Assembly (NCBI GenBank): GCA_902728285.1 | Contig: CACVBU010001315.1 | Location: forward strand, 909,302-973,301 | Reading direction: 5' to 3' | DNA: 64,000 nucleotides | Source of the DNA: Clytia hemisphaerica | Taxonomy: Eukaryota > Cnidaria > Hydrozoa > Leptothecata > Clytiidae | In this document: positions 47,412-58,210 of the stretch, piece after piece | How positions within the stretch are numbered: position 1 is the first letter of the stretch | Layout: every line of letters begins with the position of its first letter | The notes under the pieces: generated by a model | Databases searched by the model: none | Told to the model about the DNA's origin: nothing | The model's input: the letters and a program-made list of their open reading frames with translations, nothing else | Made by a program: the position numbers and the translations under genes

Positions 47412-47570
47412 TGGGACCCCCCCAGCGGACCTTCAATTCACGCAATCACGCAGTTTTTTCCCAAATTCACGCATTCAAACAAAAGTTTCCCAATTCGTGT
47501 ATTCACGCATTTTGTTTAAAATTTCACGCATTCACGCAAGTGAAAAAGCCCATTCACGCAAACCGCTGGG
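47412..47570. mobile_element. Tiny inverted-repeat element with TTCACGCA tandem motif
   Basis: CCCCCCAGCGG at the left and CCGCTGGGGG at the right enclose about eight TTCACGCA or ATTCACGCA motifs. A MITE-like or minisatellite structure. I could not find a target duplication. Confidence 0.5.
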
Positions 47571-47935
47571 GGAGTATTTCAGCTGCTCAGGTAGTATGAA
47601 TTTCTTAAATTTTGATTTGAAAAAAGTCAATAATATTTGTGATTTATTTTTACTTTTAAGGTTACATACATCTTAATAGTTTATTTCAACATTTATACAA
47701 GCAATTACTGGGTAAAATGTTTAATATACCTCTTTTTAATTACCCATCGGCCTTTTCACTTGAACGTGAAATTTTCGAAAGTTTCAATTACATCGGAATT
47801 ACAGTAAAGCTTGATGTATACCCTTCCTCGCAAAAGCCCAAGGCGAGATGTTTACTAAAATCAATTCTTTTACTTTGTTCTTGGGCTTCTTCGGTAATTG
47901 CCCAAACATAGTTTACGCTTTTTATCATGATCGAA

Positions 47936-48063
47936 CGCATAATTTTCTTACCAAATAACAATAGAACTTTCGAATTTTTCTGATCCTTACTTAAAATGTA
48001 CACAATCGAATTGAGGGATGCATTAGCTAAAAATACGTCCCCTAAAAACAGTGCTCCAAGTAC
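47936..48063 (-). repeat. Direct duplicate of the 3' end of the adjacent receptor pseudogene
   Basis: 47936-48063 repeats 48080-48213 (CGCATAATTTTCTTACCAAA, AATAGAACTTTCGAATTTTT, ACAGTGCTCCAAGTACTA) with small indels. It duplicates TM7 and the C-terminal tail, with frame damage. Confidence 0.8.
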
Positions 48064-48077
48064 TATTTATGTTTTTA

Positions 48078-48860
48078 TCATCTAACGCATAATTTTCTTA
48101 CCAAACCACAATAGAACTTTCGAATTTTTCTGGTCCTTAAAATGTACACAATCGAATTGAGTGACGTATTAGCTAAAAATATGTTCCCCAAAACAGTGCT
48201 CCAAGTACTATCTATCGGGTAATTGATTATCATCAGAATACTTCTTGGAAGTATGCAGATTACGTAAAGCAATGTTGTCATGAAAATTGTGTTCACACTT
48301 TTAATCTTGTTTCGGCGTGATTTCGCGTCTTCAAGACTCGTCATTCGCTTATCAAAATCACCATTTTTCGATTGAGAGTTTCCAGAGCTGTCAAGATTAG
48401 TTTCCATACACTTATGAGCCTTCTCAGGATCCAGTGATACTTTCACTGGTTTGTTTGAGTCTTAAGCCTTTGAGGACAATATAAGATACCAAATTTGCAA
48501 CCAGCATTAAAAATATGAAAATACGATACGAGATACCACCAAAGAACTCGAATTCTGCTTTCGAATCGTAATAGCGCCCTATATAATTAATAGAATGTGA
48601 TATAGATGACTGGGAATAGAATAGCGAAAACAAGGACAACGCTTAAATATCCATAAATGTATCCCTTTCTGATTGGAATTAAAGGTTTTGCCAGGGATCA
48701 GCATCTTATAGACTCCTTCTTTGTTTTGGCGAGTGCAATGAGCATCAGAATATTCGGTTTTAACATCAATACTAGTATTGGTAATGTCCAAAATAAGGGC
48801 AGTATTTTAAAATGCAAAATGTCGCTGTAATCTGTGGATGTTGCGTTGTTTCTTTCCATT
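48078..48860 (-). pseudogene. Rhodopsin-like receptor pseudogene
   Basis: A paralogue of the intact receptor, broken by frame changes, stops and an internal deletion. It starts at an ATG at 48860 (MERNNATSTDYS, with TM1 ending LMLIALAKTKKES). TM2 and TM3 are missing. TM4 is GYIYGYLSVVLVFAILFPVI in another frame; TM5 is FIFLMLVANLVSYIVLKGL. The last piece holds the third inner loop (RRNKIKSVNTIF), TM6 (LLYVICILPRSILMII) and TM7 with NTSLNSIVYILRTRKIRKFY. Gene order and orientation match the intact copy about 2 kb away, consistent with tandem duplication. Confidence 0.85.
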
Positions 48861-48969
48861 TTGAACAATTTTCAGCAGTGATAGTCGATTTTGCAATTGA
48901 TTAAACAAGAATTTGAATCAATCTCGCAACCAGTGTCTTAGTTCACAATTCACAATTTACGTTTTAAGA

Positions 48970-49062
48970 TTTAAAGGTTTTATTTTTATTTAAGTGTTCC
49001 CGTTTCATATCAGACAAATACCAGGACAATGTCCGCTATATTATCCTGATATAAGCAAAACA
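48970..49062 (-). repeat. Repeat copy, inverted relative to 42953-43058
   Basis: Reverse-complement match to 42953-43058 (TAAGTGTTCCCGTTTCAT, CCAGGACAATGTC, CTGATATAAGC). Confidence 0.7.
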
Positions 49063-49539
49063 AGAATTTGAATCAATCTCGTACTCAGTAGGCTACGTCA
49101 TATCTTCCTTCGTTTCGAGCGTAAAACTCCTACTCTTCGGGGTATGAGCACTGCTCTTGTTTTGAATATTGAAATTCTCCAGATAAATCGCATGCGCACT
49201 GAGGTTTTAATGAAACAATAGAGAGTTTCGAAACCTAAGCCAATCAGCTGTGTTTTAAACATTCTTTTATTTAAAATCTCTATTGATGATAAACATCTTT
49301 TGTGAATGTTGTCTATTATGCCCCTATTATGTTTAAAACTATTAATAAGCAATTCCCGGTGGGGGTCACTAGTGGCCGCCTATAGCAGTGCCTATAGACC
49401 AAGAGTAAGGCCTAAAAGCCTGGATCTGTCTATTGTATAGACTAGTACTCAGTCCCTTAGTTCACAATTTACATAAACAAAAGAAATCCTGGAAATCAAA
49501 GTGAAAGATTCCATTTTGCCACAGACACGCCTTTTCGAA

Positions 49540-49737
49540 TCGGCAGGTCCAAAATGCATAAAACATAATGCATATTGCATGATGCATAATGCATAATATT
49601 TGAAAAATGTCAATTTTAGAGGATATAATAAGGAGAATTTGAAAGATACTACTTTCAACGAAACAAATATACCATTTTCTACCAGAAAATAAAGGATAGA
49701 AAGCTGTAAATTTGAATTTTGGATGATGAAGAAAATC
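49540..49737 (+). repeat. Third copy of a transposon terminus related to 23163-23400
   Basis: TCGGCAGGTCCAAAATGCAT, then AATATTTGAAAAATG, GGAGAATTTGAAAGAT, ACCAGAAAATAAAGG and TTTGGATGATGAAGAAAATC: the same series as the arms at 23163 and 26450-26794. It is cut off by the G-run element beginning at 49738. Its outer family therefore has at least three members here. Confidence 0.75.
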
Positions 49738-50026
49738 CCCGGGGGGGGGGTACTAGGGCAAGATGGGTTACAGGGATGCTCCGCTGGTCAGGGTACCTTT
49801 TCTAACCTCCACGAGTCCCAGGGAGGGTCGCAAAAACACCAAAATAGAAAAATCAGTCCCTCGTAGGGTGCCTTTTTTTGGAAAATTTGGGGAAAAAGTA
49901 GAACATTTGAGAACATTTTTGAATTTCAGTCCCATTCAGGGTCACTTTTTTCGCAAATTTCGAGTCCCACGTAGGGTCCATTTTTCGAACCGTCGGTCGA
50001 CAAGGGTAGTACCCCCCCCGGGGGCT
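49738..50026. mobile_element. Element with CCCCGGGGGGG and GTACTAGGG termini
   Basis: CCCCGGGGGGGGGGTACTAG at the left is roughly inverted at the right (GTAGTACCCCCCCCGGGGG). The insertion point is visible because the related arm at 23340 continues AAAATCCATGATCC without the run. Inner sequence holds several AGTCCC...TAGGGT motifs. It belongs to the type seen at 24567-24890. Confidence 0.65.
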
Positions 50027-50417
50027 CTGGGAAATATATTTTACCTTATCTTTAAAAAAAGTAGCTGAAGTTGATTTACAATCTTACAAGCCGTCCTTCG
50101 ATCAAGGTACGCGTACAATACAATACCCGTAATGGCAGCCGAGTTGTGCAAGTTGTTTCTCCGTTGTCAAGCAAAATGATCATTGAACTTTTCTGATGTT
50201 TTAGATTTGTTTGAGATTGGCTTTTTATTGTCTAGTAAGCATCTTTTCACTTCTTCTAACACTTTGGTAAACAAAATAGTCTACTTCTTTGATTCTTTAG
50301 CTCTAACTAGTTCTTAAGAAATTCAGAAATTCAGAGTTGCTTTTTAAAGTTTAGTTTTGGGATCACAATCACAACACACGATCCATTCACCATTGACTGA
50401 TTGACCCACATGATAGA

Positions 50418-51178
50418 CAGTAGCGGCCTGGCTTAAATTTCTTGGTGGTGCAAACTATGAAATTGGCGCCCCTGGTATTTTTGTCCTTATTTGCGCCCTC
50501 CATCATTAAGTGAAAATATTAAACTGTAAGAGAGCAGTGACTGTTTGAAAGTAACGCCCCTGATCTTTGAAATGGAAATTTTATACCTGGTAAGTCGATT
50601 TAGTCTATATTTTTGCCTTCTAAAACTCTTATCAGAAAAATTACCAGATATAATCTTTAAACTTTCGCACCACTAGTCTTACTTTACTCTCTATTTAAAG
50701 ATCAATGGCTGAAAGAGGCCCCAAAAATTCAGAAGTTGGGAGGAAGGGTTCGTTGTTATTGTGGTGGCGCCGCAGGCAAAAAATTTTGGTGTAAGAAAGG
50801 TCAAACAGCTTAAAAGATAAAAACCACAGCGAGAATCAACAAGTTTTGATATTTGGCAATCTCTCATTTTGGGGGTGAGCATTCTCTTTAATCCCTGGTG
50901 GATACACAACACTTCTCTACTTCTGATTCAATATTGATAGAAGTTTTGAAAAAATTCAAGAGAGAAAGAATGTAAGAGGGTAAAATAAAGTGCCGCAGGA
51001 GAAAAAAATTAACATTGTACTCATAGAAGGCGCTATAAACGTGTCGAAGGGCGCCAAATTACCCAATTAAACATCAAAAAAATTTTGGCGCCCCCCTTAA
51101 AAAGCTCCTTTGGCGCCCCTCTCAGATCTTTCTGGGTGGTGCACTGCACACCCTGCACCCCCTGCCAGGCCGCCACTG
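50418..51178. mobile_element. hAT-like non-autonomous element (761 bp), 8-bp duplication
   Basis: CAGTAGCGGCCTGGC at the left is inverted at the right as GCCAGGCCGCCACTG, with one mismatch. A perfect ATGATAGA flanks it at 50410-50417 and 51179-51186. The CAGTGGCGG-type end and 8-bp duplication are characteristic of hAT transposons. The inner sequence has repeated GGCGCCCC motifs. No transposase. Confidence 0.9.
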
Positions 51179-51669
51179 ATGATAGATATATTAGGATGGC
51201 CCAGAAGGTTCAAAATACGCACTTCTAATTTTCACGCACTTCCAGTTCTTATAAAATTTGTGAACTAGAACTGTCTAGGGTCAATGGCCCAGAAGGCTGC
51301 AGAAGGCTCAAGTGACACTGCGCGTGCACTTCTGACTTTTTGTCACGGCGGGAAATTTCCAAGCGAGCGGCCCGCCCAATGAAAATTTGTTTGGTCGTTA
51401 AAATGAATGTCGAGTTACGCAAAATGAGTTGAAATTTCCGAGTAGTTCATATCAAGAGTTATATACAGGTTAAAATTTTCAAGTTAAGTGTTGGTCAGCA
51501 AAATTCCCCCCTGGTGGCAAAAATCGGGGAATTTTCGGGCTTAAATCGGGGAAGCAAAAAGTGACCAAATATCAACTTTGTTTTTTCATCAAAAAATGTT
51601 GTTATATATGAATCACGAGTAGATTTAGAATTAAATTTAGAATCATTGATTTAACACTCACAAATATCC

Positions 51670-52761
51670 AAAGGAATGAACAACCTAACCAAACCCAAAC
51701 AAAAGATGAGCTTGATAATGTTTTTACAGTTTGGCTGAAAGTTCCTTACTTGGGAAATACTGGTCAGAATTTAGTTAAGTCTTTGGAGAGAAAGATTCGC
51801 AGAAATTTGAAAAGAGATAAAAAACTCGTCTTCAAATCCTTCTATTCGACAACAAAAGTAAATCTATTTACAAATACTAAAGATAAAACGCCGTTTCTTT
51901 CAAAATCCAATGTTGTGTATCGTTTCCGATGTCCTGGTTGTTCCTCAGAATACATTGGCAAAACTGACCGGAACCTACACGAACGTTGTCTCGAGCACTC
52001 GTAGGCCAAAAAAAAAAGTAGTTTTGTTTCCGGAAATGCGGGTGACGGAAAAAAATCTCACCCGGGCGGCCGGAAAATATTTTTTTTTTCAATTTTCATA
52101 GAAAAACTCTAATTGACGTGTACGAAAAAATAATCCAGGTTCGATGTCTCTTTACTTGAAAAAACGAAATTTTAAGAAGAAGCTGTACTCTAAGGTAATT
52201 CTATTCACAACAACATAAAACAGGAAAGTAGAAAACATTTGTGACAGAAGATTTTCTTTTTCAAAACACAAGTGACATACGTAAATCTTTGAATACAATC
52301 GTTAAATGGATCGTAAAATCGTAAAATGGAAAATAAACTCTTTATAAATCTTTGAATACAATCGTTAAATGGATCTTCGATTGCACAAAAAAAAAGTTTT
52401 TTTCTATTTGCGGCTGGGTGAGATATATTTTTTTCCAAAAAAAAGTTCACCCGGCCGATTTCCGGAAACAAGACTACTTTTTTTTGTGGCCTACCGTAAA
52501 GATAGTGCTATATGTAGTCATCTTTTGTCCTGTTCGAACTTTAACGACATCAACAAAATGCTCTTGTTTGAACAAGAACCATTGAACAAAAAAGAACAAA
52601 ATGAATATTTTTTGAACACAATAGAAAATAACACTCGTATTATTGATAGGTCTGATAAATGGAATATTCTTTTAATAAAAGAAGCAATTTATATCAAAAG
52701 GCATTCTCCTATTTTGAATAGTGGCCTTAAAGCCTCTAGAGATTTGTATCTATTTTCTTAG
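51670..52761 (+). pseudogene. Penelope-like reverse transcriptase C-terminus with GIY-YIG nuclease, split by an insertion
   Basis: The left half has FTVWLKVPYLG, SLERKIRRNLKRDKKLVFKS, then NVVYRFRCPGCSSEYIGKTD and NLHERCLEHS: the zinc-knuckle and GIY-YIG signature (VYRF ... EYIG) with the catalytic Arg region. After the 494-bp element the right half resumes with KDSAICSHLLSC, NTIENNTRIIDRSDKWNILL and IKEAIYIKRHSPILNSGLKA, the end of the same nuclease domain, and a stop at 52761. The two halves are in different frames because of the insertion. The reverse transcriptase palm is missing. The family match is clear; the exact clade is not. Confidence 0.8.
52001..52494. mobile_element. Small element with GTAGGCCA termini inserted in the GIY-YIG gene (494 bp)
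   Basis: GTAGGCCAAAAAAAAAAGTA, then TTTCCGGAAAT and GGGTGA at the left, is mirrored at the right end (TCACCCGGCCGATTTCCGGA ... TGGCCTAC). It splits the GIY-YIG coding sequence exactly between CLEHS and KDSAIC. The target duplication is short or eroded (TCG/CCG). It also contains a direct repeat of AATCTTTGAATACAATCGTT near 52283 and 52340. Confidence 0.8.
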
Positions 52762-53258
52762 TTTTACTGCATTTTAACTAGTCATTTAATTGTTTTAGAT
52801 TTTGAAATCGTTTTTAAGCTCAACTTTCTTTTACAGAAATCATTTGCCTGAATGATGTATATGATACTATACGAAATATAGCTGTTTTTTTAAATCCAAA
52901 TTTTCATCTTTTGCTTTGAATATCTTGGCTTGATGAATTTTCTCGGACTTGCTTTTATCCTTTATTGGTCTAAATTATCAGTTGGTTATGGATTTACAAC
53001 TCGTCAAACCACAAATTATTTTGCTATTATCATCAACTCATTTATTACAACTCGGTATCTATTTTGCTGACTAGAACGGCTATCTTTTTAGGGAGACTTT
53101 TTTTTCTCTAAAATATTTTTAGAAGTGCGCAGTGTTGTCACAAAAAAACTCGGAAGTGCGCAGTGTCTCTTGAGCCTTCTGGGCCATGACCCCTAGACAG
53201 TTCTAGTTCACAAATTTTATAAGAACTGGAAGTGCGTGGTGAGCCTTAGGGGCCATCG

Positions 53259-53925
53259 TAATATATGCCCCAATCTTTTCCAGGCTTCTCTGCAACTCGA
53301 GGGTGAAAATCCAAGATTTTGTGGCCTGAGATATTGCACGAAAAAACAGTTTTTTTGAAAAACATAACCGTCTTGGCTTGGGACGACTGGTCGAATGAAA
53401 CATGGGACTGTTTATTATATGGCCTGTATTTTCACTTATACTGTTAAATCTCTTTGACAACAAATTTGTTTTGAGAACCTCCAAAATTGAAAATAAGAAA
53501 AAGAAGATCCAACTTTGACAGCTTGAATCCAATGCAATGTGATGTGAAGTTTCTAGCTCTGGTTTGAAATAACAAAGAAAACCGGTATATTGAATCTCCG
53601 GGTAGACATATATAAAAAAATTCCCGCCTTTTTATCAAATAAAGACCCTCCATAGCCCGCCACTTTCAAAACAAAACAAAAAGAAACTTATATAATAAGA
53701 AAAAAATGGTGACTTAAAGAAAACTTCTGGAAAAAAACATGCCAAACGGAAATGACAAGGGGCTATTTCAAAACAAAAGAATGAGTGAAATGAAATTTAT
53801 AATGGGAAAGTTTATGAGTTTTTTATCGCCGTGATTAATCCATATGACTTTTCTATTTCTATCCATTTATTTGCATAAGCCTAAAAAAGCTAACATCGCA
53901 AATCGACTTAGTCTGCAAGTAGAGC
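53259..53925. other. No gene recognised
   Basis: AT-rich DNA between two transposons. Open frames on the minus strand (53203-53653) have no recognisable motif. Confidence 0.35.
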
Positions 53926-54414
53926 CAGTTAGTGGAAATACTTTGATTTATGAAGCGTCTTTACGTCACACTGAACAAAAGAAAATAGCAAAAGAACAAA
54001 GGAATTACGCATACGTAGCTACCATTTCTCAACCATGGGGAATCGTGATTTTACGGAAATGAGAATATCCTCATATCGTATAAAGTATCTTCTTAAAATT
54101 TCATTCTTCCCCATAAGTGCGAAAAACGAAGAAACTTTCGTTTTATACAGTAATTGTCTTTTTAATCTGCCATGAAGTATTAAAAAATTCCTTATTGAAT
54201 GACATGTTCTCCTACTAAAAGGTTTAAAAAATTCCGCAGAAACAAGAAATTGTCTATTAAAAAAAAATCGATTACAAAACCTACGTCACAACCACGAAGT
54301 GTTGACTTTTAGTTATAATGACTTCTTCTCACTTGTTTGGTTTTCCGTCATAAAAAGAAAGTCGTTATTGTGAACTTTGAACATGCTTTAAAATGGAGGT
54401 ATTTCCACTAACTG
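53926..54414. mobile_element. CAG...CTG element with 5-bp duplication (489 bp)
   Basis: CAGTTAGTGGAAATAC and GTATTTCCACTAACTG are perfect 16-bp inverted ends, flanked by AGAGC at 53921-53925 and 54415-54419. No transposase. It agrees in plan with the elements at 20525, 20981 and 31318. Confidence 0.85.
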
Positions 54415-54570
54415 AGAGCACTGATTTTCTCTAAGTGATCCACCCCAGTCTGGTACATCGGTTGGGAACTGGGCACTAGTACTCCTTACTTCAAAAGTTT
54501 TTTTTCTAAGAAGATCGCTTCAAACCAAAATCAAAACAAACCATGAAGAGCGTGTTCAAAGTTGTCTAAA

Positions 54571-55001
54571 CGTTAGTTGAAAAGGATTTTCAAAAAAGTT
54601 AAATGTTAAGTGAAAAAATTGAATTGAAAAAATTGAATTGAAAAATTTTAGTCGCCAACTGGTCAGGGGACTCTACTAGTAGCAAAACAATATACACAGT
54701 TCGGGGATTGAGCCGAGTTAAATAAAGTCGATAGTGCCGCGAATCATCAGTTCATAGTATTCAAATATCACCATCCTTTTACTTATAACGTTGGTTGAAA
54801 AGGATTTTCAAAAAAGTTAAATGTTAAGTGAAAAAATTAAATTGAAAAAATTGAATTGAAAAATTTTAGTCGCCAACTTGGTCAGGGGACTCTACTAGTA
54901 GCAAAACAATATACACAGTTCGGGGATTGAGCCGAGTTAAATAAAGTCGATAGTGCCGCGAATCATCAGTTCATAGTATTCACCATCCTTTTACTTATAG
55001 T
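54571..55001 (+). repeat. Tandem duplication of a 218-bp unit
   Basis: 54571-54788 is repeated by 54789-55001 with only a few changes (CGTTAGTTGAAAAGG versus CGTTGGTTGAAAAGG; a 5-6 base loss near the end). The right part belongs to the dispersed repeat also found at 16945-17215. The near-identity suggests a recent duplication. Confidence 0.9.
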
Positions 55002-55097
55002 TTCTGGAACTTTTGCAAAAAAAAAGGAAAAATATTTAAAAGTTGTATTTTTCCTGCTGTATTCACATACTGAACTTGTAAGATCTTTAATTGTGGC
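55002..55097 (+). repeat. Continuation of the dispersed repeat shared with 16945-17215
   Basis: GGAACTTTTGCAAAAAAAAA, AAAGTTGTATTTTTCC and TATTCACATACTGAAC line up with 17124-17200. Confidence 0.6.
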
Positions 55098-55683
55098 CTT
55101 TTTTGCAAGTGCGTGCAACATTGCATTGGGTACAAAGTCCAATTATATGTTTCCTGTAATTTTTGTATGAAGTGTTAGGGACATGTTTTTTAATTGTTTC
55201 GTTTTTAGGGGTCTTGGGAAATCATCATTCATTTCTAATATAATGAATGAACTAAAATTATGCCCTGATGATGGTTGCTTGGAAAAGATGAACTTTAAAA
55301 ATTTAAAAGAATTTTTTCTAAAGCTTAAATCTGTCATGACTTATGCTTCAACAAAGTGCGGTCCAAAAATGAGCCAATACTTAGCATTTTAGTAGGAGCA
55401 AATACTTAGCATTTGGATATAGAGGCTTGTATCTCTCTCAATTTTTCTGCTATGACTCTAATACTTTGCACATGCCTTTTTATACCTTGTAAGATCAATA
55501 TACCAACATAAGCAATCACTAAAAATAGTTGTATGGTCCTATTATGAGCATGTTTTTAGCATTGGGTGTGGCTTTTTTTTAATCCACCAGCACAGTTAAG
55601 ATAAACACAAAAGAACTATGATATTGATATTATGCATACTTGAGGCATTCAAAAAGATAGAAAAACCAAATTTGGCCGATATA

Positions 55684-57081
55684 CCGGGTGGTCCAAAAAA
55701 AACTTCCATAAATTTCAAATTTTGACGTAGAGCGCTCTAATTGAGCTATCAACTTAAAATTTTGCATAGTGAATTTTCAACATCTTTTATGTCCCTCCTT
55801 GAAGATTCAGATTCCGAAAATAATTTTTTCAAAAGTTATAGCTATTTATAAATGATGTTTCAAAATTGACTTGTTCAAAAATTGGCGTCAGAAGATTCAC
55901 AAATCATCAACCTGTTTAGTGCGCGTTCTTTTTATTATACATGATTGGGATAAGTAGAAGCTCCGTTAAACGTTTAGTAAAACGAAGAGGGTTTACAAAC
56001 AATTTAAACTTATGAAAACGCCTCGTATGAGTGAAGTCACACGTCAGCGAAGAACAGAACGTGCTGGGAGACTTGCAGATCAATTTGAACGGAATCCACG
56101 CCTCATTGAAAAGTGCGCTTTTCAAGATGAAAAAGAGTTTTCACTAGAGGTCCCTCTGAATCATCAGAATGATCGTGTTTATTTCAAGGGAGACAAAAAG
56201 GACGTTCCTTTAGAAAATCTCTGTCATCATACAAACCGTCAATCAAAGAAGGTTATGGTTTCCGCGTGTTTGACATGGAATGGTGCCACCCAACCAGTTA
56301 ACGAAAGTTCTATGAAGGTCAATGCAGTCAATCACAAAAATCATCTTGAAAAGAAACTCATCCCTCTGTTGAGAAGCTCTTTACCCTTGAACAATGGATC
56401 TTTTTACAAGATGGTGCTCCATCGCATGGTTCCAATTTGGTGCAAGATTTCATGGATGAAAGACTGCGGAAGCGTTTTGTGAAAAAGACTGACTGGCCAC
56501 CCTCTTCGCCTGACTGCAATCCATTAGATTTTTATTTCTGGGACGCAGTCAAGGCAGAGGTGTACAAAGGTTGATTGAGCAACCCTTTTAAAGATGAGAA
56601 TGAGTTGAAAAGAAAGATACGTACGGTATGGAAGAAAGTCGGTTCAAATCGCAAGATAATCAGAAAGGCTCTAAAAGAGTTCCTACCACGAGTGAGAACT
56701 GTAAATGAACAGAAAGGTGGTTGTATCAAATTATTTTATAGTTAGACATCAATATTAATTGTGAACCCGTGGAAGGATCTGTTGCAAAGAAATAGTCTTA
56801 CAACTTAAACTTTATCGATGTTTTTTAATGATTTGTACGAAACCATTGAGTTTACGAACAAGTAAGAATTTTAATTGACGTCAGTTTTGAACAAGTCAAT
56901 TTTAACCTCTTTTTTAGAAAACCACATAACTTTACAAAATATTAGTTTCTGACAATGAGATTTTCAGGAGTGCCTCGATTTAAGTTGAAGTTTAGCCATA
57001 CGAAATTTGAAGTCGATAACACAGTAAGAGCGCTCTACGTCAAAATTTGAAACTTATGGAAGTTTTTTTTGGACCACCCGG
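55684..57081 (+). mobile_element. mariner-type transposon with broken transposase (1398 bp)
   Basis: Inverted termini CCGGGTGGTCCAAAAAAAAC continue to about 54 bases with one mismatch. They are flanked by TA at 55682-55683 and 57082-57083. The TA duplication, length and transposase fragment identify a Tc1/mariner element. It is nested in the TTAG-flanked transposon. Confidence 0.92.
56012..56744 (+). pseudogene. mariner-type transposase, frameshifted
   Basis: The first frame (56012-56482) holds DEKEFSLEVPLNHQNDRVYF, KKVMVSACLTWNGATQP and VNHKNHLEKKLIPLLR of the catalytic domain. The reading shifts near 56390. In the second frame are the catalytic-Asp motif QDGAPSHGSN and, about 34 residues later, WPPSSPDCNPLDFYFWD with the third acidic residue as Asp. 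A TGA interrupts after VKAEVYKG (about 56573), and the frame continues to CIKLFYS at 56744. The N-terminal DNA-binding part is mostly absent or unrecognisable. The copy is inactive. Confidence 0.85.
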
Positions 57082-58210
57082 TAAAGCATTCCAGGGTCCT
57101 TTTATGAGCAAAAATTTAGCATTGACTGGACACAGAGTTCTTGAAGGCCATGTCTTTATGCTAAAATTTGAAAACCAGAAGGTTATTGTTATTTCATAGC
57201 TCATTTAGGCGCTATTTGATGCTTGGATCATTCACGAAGCTTAAAAAGTCTTTTCTGTGATCTTTGTCATAGTTAAATGGACCAAAAACGAGCAGTATTT
57301 TAGCATTTTAACGGAAATATTAAGTATTTGCTCGATTCTGGACCCTGAAAAGGTTTTGAACATCAAATAAGTTATCATTAATGTTTGATACACAATTGAA
57401 CAGAACTTCATGAGGTTATTTTATGTTCCTAGGTCTCAAAATGAGCTGAATTTAGCAAAAATTAGACTAGGTGTAAAGTTAATTTTAGTAAGAGAAGCAG
57501 AATAAATTGGAGTATTTCCAGTGGAAAATGCTAAATTTAGCTCCAAACGGGCCCTTTAACAGCTTGTACAACAATGTTTTATTGGTGTTAATAACTTGAT
57601 TATTAAACTACTTCAAAGGAAGTTATGAAGGTTTTACACCCACTCCAGCCTTTTAATTAGGTGTTTAGAAACATACTAGTAATTCTGCTACATTATTTTT
57701 AGTGGAAAAATGCTAAATTTAGCTCCAAACGGGCCCTTTAACAGCTCAAGTGCTATATTGGTGTTAATAACTTGATTATTCAACTATTTCAAAAGAAGTT
57801 ATGGAAGTCTTATACCTAATCAAGCCTTTTACTTTGGTGTTTTGGCACTTATTGTCAATGGGGAAATAGGTGCTAAAAAAGTGCTCTAAAAAGGGCCCCA
57901 TAATAGGAAAATGTGGGCCTTTTAACAATAGGCTACTTTAATTGCCATCCCTCTATGATAATCATTGGTCAGATAGACAACTTCCTGGGTTTTTAGCTCT
58001 GATTTAGATCATTTTCCGAAACACATACAAATGCTAAAATTTGCTCCTAACTGGCCCCTACAACAGCTAGAATTTTGGGAAAAGAACTTTTTGGGGTCCT
58101 ATCATCACTACTAACATTCTGTGAAAATTTCGGACCTCCAAGTTACCCCAATCAAAATTTAGCTTTTTTGAAAATGCCAAAAACGAAACAATTAAAAAAC
58201 ATGTCCTTAG

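Larger units (their letters stand above)
51194..53258. mobile_element. 2.1-kb inverted-repeat structure enclosing a Penelope-like fragment
   Basis: Arms of about 150 bases: the left has GATGGCCCAGAAGG, CGCACTTCCAGTTCTTATAA, CTAGAACTGTCTAGG and GCCCAGAAGGCT; the right (53110-53258) has them in reverse complement. TA flanks both sides, but the ends differ by a base, so the border is approximate. It encloses the GIY-YIG pseudogene (51670-52761), which is itself interrupted by a small element. Confidence 0.75.
55179..58206. mobile_element. DNA transposon with 4-bp TTAG duplication, carrying a mariner insertion (3028 bp)
   Basis: GGACATGTTTTTTAATTGTT at the left and its inverse at the right (about 27 bp) are flanked by TTAG at 55175-55178 and 58207-58210. 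The interior has repeated phrases with TTTAGCATT and AAATTTAGCTCCAAACGGGC (about 57535 and 57718). A mariner element fills 55684-57081. No transposase for the outer element was found. Confidence 0.8.
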
